The notes beneath the pieces were generated by a model, which ran no database searches, had not been told where the DNA came from, and saw nothing but the letters and a program-made list of their open reading frames with translations. From Eubacterium sp. AF22-9 (lineage in GTDB: Bacteria; Bacillota; Clostridia; Lachnospirales; Lachnospiraceae): 64,000 bases of DNA. Positions 59,311 through 64,000 of the stretch are shown in pieces; within the stretch, counting starts at the first letter, position 1, and every line of letters begins with the position of its first letter. Where the stretch lies: the NCBI GenBank assembly GCA_003458705.1, contig QRVH01000002.1, positions 1-64,000 of the forward strand, given 5' to 3'. The position numbers and the translations under genes are program-made.

Positions 59311-60438
59311 ATGGCAGATAAGAGAGATTATTATGAAGTCCTTGGTGTGCCTAAGGATGCCGATGACGCTGCTATTAAGAAAGCATACAGACAACTTGCA
59401 AAGAAATATCATCCTGATATGAATCCGGGGGATAAAGAAGCTGAAATTAAATTCAAGGAGGCTTCTGAGGCTTATGCGGTGTTAAGCGATGCTGAAAAGA
59501 GAAGACAGTATGACCAGTTTGGGCATGCCGCATTTGAAGGCGGAGCAGGTGGAGCTGGAGCAGGTGGCTTCGATTTCGATTTTGGTGACATGGGAGATAT
59601 TTTCGGAGATCTCTTTGGCGGTATGTTCGGAGGCGGCGGAAGCAGACGAAACAGCAATGGACCAAGAAGAGGTGCTGATGTAAGAGTTAATGTAAGAATT
59701 ACATTTGACGAGTCAGTAAGGGGAACAACCAAGAAGATAGATGTTACATTAAAGGATGAGTGCTCAAGCTGTCACGGTACAGGAGCTAAACCTGGTACAT
59801 CACCAGAGACCTGTAGCAAATGTGGTGGCCGTGGACAGGTAACTTTCACACAGCAGTCATTCCTTGGAATGGTAAGAAGCCAGCAGCCATGTCCTGACTG
59901 TCATGGAACTGGTAAGATAATTAAGGAGAAGTGTCCGGATTGTTACGGAACAGGCTATATAAGCAGCAAGAAGACTATCGAAGTCAATATCCCAGCAGGT
60001 ATCGATAATGGTCAGTGCGTACGTATACAGGGCAAAGGTGAGCCAGGAGTTAATGGCGGACCAAGAGGTGACCTCTTAGTTGCTGTTATTATCTCAGCAA
60101 GCACAGAATTTGAAAGAGACGGATACAATATATTCTCTAATGTTGTAATAAGCTATCCAACAGCGGTACTTGGCGGTGAAATCAAGGTTAAGACTGTTGA
60201 TGGAGAAGTATTGTACGAAGTTAAGCCGGGAACAGCATCAGGTACAAGAGTAAGACTTAAAGGCAAAGGTATGCCAAGTGTAAGAAATGCAGCACAGAGA
60301 GGCGACCATTATATCACTTTAATAGTTGATATTCCTACAAAGCTTAATCAGGAGCAGAAGGACGCACTTATGGCATATGAAAAGGCGCTTACAGGCAATG
60401 AAAGACACGGTAAGAAGAAAGGTCTTTTCGGCAAATAA
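59311..60438 (+). CDS. dnaJ: Chaperone DnaJ
   Basis: A 375-residue Hsp40 that stimulates DnaK. The J domain has HPD ([16 protein letters not shown]), followed by a Gly/Phe-rich region, four CxxCxGxG zinc repeats ([32 protein letters not shown]) and the C-terminal substrate domain. GAGG precedes ATG. It is the last gene of the HrcA operon; a hairpin follows. Confidence 0.98.
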   Translation: MADKRDYYEVLGVPKDADDAAIKKAYRQLAKKYHPDMNPGDKEAEIKFKEASEAYAVLSDAEKRRQYDQFGHAAFEGGAGGAGAGGFDFDFGDMGDIFGDLFGGMFGGGGSRRNSNGPRRGADVRVNVRITFDESVRGTTKKIDVTLKDECSSCHGTGAKPGTSPETCSKCGGRGQVTFTQQSFLGMVRSQQPCPDCHGTGKIIKEKCPDCYGTGYISSKKTIEVNIPAGIDNGQCVRIQGKGEPGVNGGPRGDLLVAVIISASTEFERDGYNIFSNVVISYPTAVLGGEIKVKTVDGEVLYEVKPGTASGTRVRLKGKGMPSVRNAAQRGDHYITLIVDIPTKLNQEQKDALMAYEKALTGNERHGKKKGLFGK

Positions 60439-60475
60439 ATACTATAGCTTACATATGTAATGTAAGTTTACACTC

Positions 60476-60510
60476 ACCCCACAATGTGGTAAAATCCTAC
60501 ATTGTGGGGT
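60476..60510 (+). terminator. Hairpin after dnaJ
   Basis: ACCCCACAATGT and ACATTGTGGGGT form a perfect 12-bp stem with an 11-nt loop, followed by an AT-rich stretch. The weak T tract makes it a probable but leaky terminator. Confidence 0.7.
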
Positions 60511-60565
60511 ATTATATTTATATGTATAATTCCTTATTGTAAAGATTGGAGATTAAAGCAGTAAT

Positions 60566-63526
60566 ATGAATTTAGAGACAAGATATAACAAACTTAATAA
60601 AGATTACGGTGCATATGAGCTTGTTAATATTGAAAAGCTTAATGACCTTAATTCTGTAGGACTTTTATTAAAGCATAAGAAATCAGGTGCGAGAGTTGCA
60701 ATTATTTCTAATGATGATGATAACAAGGTATTTTCTATAGGTTTTAAGACACCACCGGATAATGACACAGGAATGCAGCATATAATTGAACATTCTACCT
60801 TGTGTGGCTCAAGAAAATATCCGGTTAAAGACCCATTTGTAGAACTATGCAAGGGTTCTCTTAACACATTTCTTAATGCAATGACATATCCGGATAAGAC
60901 AGTATATCCTGTTGCAAGCTGCAATATGGCGGATTTTAAGAATATTATGGATGTCTATATGGATGCGGTATTCTATCCTGCAATGTATGAGCATGAGGAG
61001 ATATTCAAGCAGGAAGGCTGGCATTATGAGCTTGAAGATGTAGATGGAGAGCTTGCTTATAACGGAGTTGTATTTAATGAGATGAAGGGTGTGTATTCTT
61101 CAGCAGATGATGTGCTTTCAAGATATACATTTGTATCACTCTTCCCTGATTCTGAATACAAGAATGAATCCGGTGGTGACCCTGAGGCTATACCACAGCT
61201 TAAGTATGAAGATTTCATTAAGTATCACAAGGAATATTATCATCCTGTGAACAGTTATATCTATCTGTACGGAGATATTGATGTTGATGAGAGACTTGAA
61301 TATCTTGATAAGGAATACCTCTCAGCTTTCGATAAGAACGATGTTAATATAGATGCCGAGGTAACTTTCCAGAAAGCATTTGACGCACCTAAGTATGAGA
61401 CAAGAGAGTATGCAATTACTGATGATGAGCCAGAGGAGGATAACACTTATCTTTCTTACAATGTTGTTATCGGAACATCAACAGACCCTGTAAGCTACCT
61501 TGCATTACAGATTCTTGATTATGCACTTATCATGGCACCGGGTGCTCCACTTAAGCAGGCACTTATTGACGCCGGAATTGGAACAGATGTGTACAGTGTG
61601 TTAGAGACTTCTGTGTACCAGCCGGTGTATTCAATTATTACTAAGAATGCGAATGAGAGTGACAGAGACAGATTCATAAAGGTTGTTGAAGACACACTTT
61701 CAGATATTGTTAAGAACGGTCTTAGCAAGAGAATGGTTAAGGCAGGAATCAACTATTACGAATTCAAATACAGAGAAGCTGATTTTGGGCCATATCCGAA
61801 GGGACTTATGTATTATCTTACAATGATGGACAGCTGGCTTTATGATGAGAACAAGCCATTCATTCATGTTGAGGCAGGAGAGACATTTGAAATAATCAAG
61901 AAGAATTCAGAGAACGGCTTCTTTGAGAAATTCATTGAAGACAATATTATTAATAATAATCATGAGGTAGTGTTAAGTCTTGTTCCAAAGCATGGACTTG
62001 CAGAGAAGAAGGAAGCAAAGGAAGCAGAGCAGCTTGCAAAGTATAAGGCAACACTTTCTAAGGAAGAGCTGGAAGAGCTTGTTAAGCAGACAAAGGCATT
62101 AAAGGAATATCAGGATACACCTTCAAGCCAGAAGGACCTTGAGAAGATTCCACAGCTTGAGTTAAAGGATATCACAAGAGAGCCGGCCAAGTTATATATT
62201 GACCCTAAGAAGACTGGTGGTGTTGATGTAATCCACCACAATATGTTCACTAATGGAATTGCATATATAATGATGTGCTACGACTGTAAGAATGTTCCTG
62301 ATGAGCTGCTTCCATATATAGGACTTTTAAGCTCAGTTCTCGGACTTATGGATACAGAAAAATACACATATACAGAGCTGACTAATGAAATCAATATTAA
62401 CTGTGGTGGAATCTCAACTGATGCTGCCATATACACAGATAATAAGGATTTTGACAAATGTACTATCATGTACGAGGTTAAGGGCAAGGTCCTCTATGAC
62501 AATATCCAGTTCGTCCTTGATATGATGAATGAAATTATATATAAGACAAAGTTCTCAGATTATAAGAGACTTAAAGAGATAATTGCGAAGCTTAAGTCAA
62601 GAATGGAAAGCACAATGACAAGTGCAGGACATTCAACAGCAATGCTTGCAGGTATGGCACAGTTCTCAAGAAATGCATATTATTCTAACGAGATGAGAGG
62701 ATATGGTTTCTATGAGCTTATCCAGAAGCTTGACTCACAGTTTGATGAGCTTAAGGAAGATATCGCAGATAAGTTAAGCAAGCTTGTCGATTATATATTC
62801 CATAAGGAGAATATTATTGTCAGCTTTACTGCTGATGATAAAGGATATGATGCATTTGCACCTGCTTTCGGAAAGTATGTGGAAGGATTGAAAAAATCGG
62901 ACATGCCAACATGCGAAAGAAAGTACACACCTGCAAATGTCAAGACAGGATATACTTCAGCTTCACAGGTCCAGTATGTTGCAAGATGTGGTAATTTCAG
63001 GGATGGAGGATATGAATACACAGGAGCATTAAGAGTGCTTAAGGTTATATTCTCGTATGATTATCTCTGGATTAATGTAAGAGTTAAAGGCGGCGCATAC
63101 GGCTGCATGAGCGGTTCTTACAGAAACGGTGACATGTATATGGTTTCTTACAGAGACCCTAACTTAAGAAAGACTAACGATATATATGAAAATGCAGCAG
63201 ACTATCTTGAACATTTTGATGTAAGCGACAGGGATATGGTCAAGTTCATAATCGGAACAATAGGTGATATGGATACACCTATGAATCCGGCAGCAAAGGG
63301 AACAAGATCCTTTGGTGCATACATCTGTAACACAGATTATGAATCACTCAAGAAAGAAAGAGGTCAGGTTCTTGACTGTAATGTAGAAAGAATAAGAGAG
63401 CTTGCACCGCTTGTAAGATGTGCAATGGACGAGAATTATTTCTGCGTTGTGGGAAGCAGCAAGGAAATCAATAAAGAGAGTGAACTTTTTGATAAGATAC
63501 AGCCACTTATCAAGGTACAGGGATAA
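60566..63526 (+). CDS. M16C insulinase-family (presequence-type) metalloprotease
   Basis: A 986-residue zinc protease of the M16C family. The inverted zinc motif is HIIEH near residue 72, with CGSRKYPVKDPF following, and the distal Glu is expected in the later EEIFKQEGWHYELE region. Four homologous domains form a closed chamber in this family, with an M16C linker in the middle (about 490-530, rich in Lys/Glu). It degrades unfolded peptides; the bacterial substrate is unknown. GGAG lies 13 bases before ATG. It starts 127 bp after dnaJ, and era follows by 16 bp. Confidence 0.92.
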   Translation: MNLETRYNKLNKDYGAYELVNIEKLNDLNSVGLLLKHKKSGARVAIISNDDDNKVFSIGFKTPPDNDTGMQHIIEHSTLCGSRKYPVKDPFVELCKGSLNTFLNAMTYPDKTVYPVASCNMADFKNIMDVYMDAVFYPAMYEHEEIFKQEGWHYELEDVDGELAYNGVVFNEMKGVYSSADDVLSRYTFVSLFPDSEYKNESGGDPEAIPQLKYEDFIKYHKEYYHPVNSYIYLYGDIDVDERLEYLDKEYLSAFDKNDVNIDAEVTFQKAFDAPKYETREYAITDDEPEEDNTYLSYNVVIGTSTDPVSYLALQILDYALIMAPGAPLKQALIDAGIGTDVYSVLETSVYQPVYSIITKNANESDRDRFIKVVEDTLSDIVKNGLSKRMVKAGINYYEFKYREADFGPYPKGLMYYLTMMDSWLYDENKPFIHVEAGETFEIIKKNSENGFFEKFIEDNIINNNHEVVLSLVPKHGLAEKKEAKEAEQLAKYKATLSKEELEELVKQTKALKEYQDTPSSQKDLEKIPQLELKDITREPAKLYIDPKKTGGVDVIHHNMFTNGIAYIMMCYDCKNVPDELLPYIGLLSSVLGLMDTEKYTYTELTNEININCGGISTDAAIYTDNKDFDKCTIMYEVKGKVLYDNIQFVLDMMNEIIYKTKFSDYKRLKEIIAKLKSRMESTMTSAGHSTAMLAGMAQFSRNAYYSNEMRGYGFYELIQKLDSQFDELKEDIADKLSKLVDYIFHKENIIVSFTADDKGYDAFAPAFGKYVEGLKKSDMPTCERKYTPANVKTGYTSASQVQYVARCGNFRDGGYEYTGALRVLKVIFSYDYLWINVRVKGGAYGCMSGSYRNGDMYMVSYRDPNLRKTNDIYENAADYLEHFDVSDRDMVKFIIGTIGDMDTPMNPAAKGTRSFGAYICNTDYESLKKERGQVLDCNVERIRELAPLVRCAMDENYFCVVGSSKEINKESELFDKIQPLIKVQG

Positions 63527-63542
63527 TAGAAAGGAAGAATGT

Positions 63543-64000
63543 ATGAATTTAGATGAGATGCTTGCAGCCAGCGGAATTACCGGTGGCGCTAAGGCAGAGA
63601 ACACAAGAACTAAGACAGGCTTTGTAACATTTATAGGAAGACCTAATGTTGGTAAGTCAACACTTATGAACCAGATAATCGGACAGAAGATTGCGATTAC
63701 TTCTAACAAGCCTCAGACTACAAGAAACAGAATACAGACTGTATACACTGATGAGCGTGGACAGATTGTTTTCGTTGATACTCCGGGTATCCACAAGGCT
63801 AAGAACAAGCTTGGTGAATACATGGTTGGAGCGGCAGAGAAGACAATCAGCGAGGTTGACCTTATATGCTGGCTAGTTGAGCCTACAACACATCTTGGAG
63901 CTGCCGAGGAGCATATCGTAGAGAAGCTTAAAGAGTGTAAGACTCCTATAGTTCTTGTGATCAATAAGACTGACACAATTAAGAAAGAGGAGATTCTTCC
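63543..64000 (+). CDS. era: GTPase Era, cut by the window end
   Basis: The first 152 residues of the ribosome-assembly GTPase Era. The P-loop is GRPNVGKS, the switch region has KPQTTRNRIQTVYT, the G3 motif is DTPGIH and the G4 motif NKTD. A 25-residue N-terminal extension (MNLDEMLAASGITG) precedes the usual start; a ribosome binding site AAAGGAAG supports ATG 63543. The KH domain lies beyond the window. It follows the protease closely. Confidence 0.93.
   Translation, partial: MNLDEMLAASGITGGAKAENTRTKTGFVTFIGRPNVGKSTLMNQIIGQKIAITSNKPQTTRNRIQTVYTDERGQIVFVDTPGIHKAKNKLGEYMVGAAEKTISEVDLICWLVEPTTHLGAAEEHIVEKLKECKTPIVLVINKTDTIKKEEIL

Overview
The window looks like ordinary core chromosome of a low-GC Clostridia species, most likely a Lachnospiraceae member (Lachnospira/Eubacterium-like). 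The evidence is the SCIFF peptide-maturase-SecDF-RecJ cluster, a CIRCE-controlled hrcA-grpE-dnaK-dnaJ operon, a soluble [FeFe] hydrogenase, HU, Rex, strong AGGAGG ribosome binding sites and very frequent CTT leucine codons matched by a tRNA-Leu(AAG). The genus is an inference. No CRISPR array, prophage or insertion sequence is visible.

Layout. 0.1-6.4 kb: glutamate synthase gltB-gltD with a folded 138-bp element between them. 6.5-9.7 kb: a membrane diguanylate cyclase, an HPr-like protein without the active-site His, and an ABC importer pair without its ATPase. 9.7-13.0 kb: [FeFe] hydrogenase (minus strand) behind a Rex-like operator, divergent from floA and an unknown anchored protein. 13.0-13.7 kb: two divergent tRNA-Leu genes (CAG and AAG), phased A-tracts, and a second folded element built like the gltB-gltD one. 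13.7-20.4 kb: thiD, an AEC transporter, a polar amino acid ABC system with fused binding protein and permease, enolase and a SEC-C methionine aminopeptidase. 20.4-27.7 kb: a MATE pump, then SCIFF precursor, its radical SAM maturase, SecDF and RecJ. 27.7-32 kb (minus strand): CLC transporter, CYTH protein, HU and an ABC-F protein. 32-36.8 kb: DEAD-box helicase and a split B12-dependent methionine synthase. 36.9-42.9 kb: rex, a coiled-coil protein, NAD(P)HX repair enzyme, MazF without MazE, a CBS/CorC protein and a PAS-GGDEF protein. 42.9-52.8 kb: ilvN-ilvC, an anchored PIG-L deacetylase with a 44-residue membrane peptide, a degenerate HemC-like protein, MecA, an S66 peptidase, and a fused LeuD-LeuC paralogue beside separate leuD and leuC. 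52.8-64 kb: an AP2/HNH-like protein, thrC, the heat-shock operon, an M16C protease and the start of era.

Themes: amino acid assembly (Glu, Met, Ile/Val/Leu, Thr), redox control (Rex, hydrogenase), protein quality control (HrcA regulon, MecA) and c-di-GMP.

Seven genes or gene parts need exactly one extra base to read through: gltB twice, and gltD, floA, the methionine synthase activation gene, rex and the LeuD-LeuC fusion once each. All seven look like loss of one base from a short homopolymer in otherwise well-conserved genes, so I read them as probable sequence errors and annotate restored genes. The most unusual candidates are the two folded leader elements, the HemC-like pseudoenzyme, the LeuD-LeuC fusion and the orphan MazF. 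No wholly new multi-gene system is evident.
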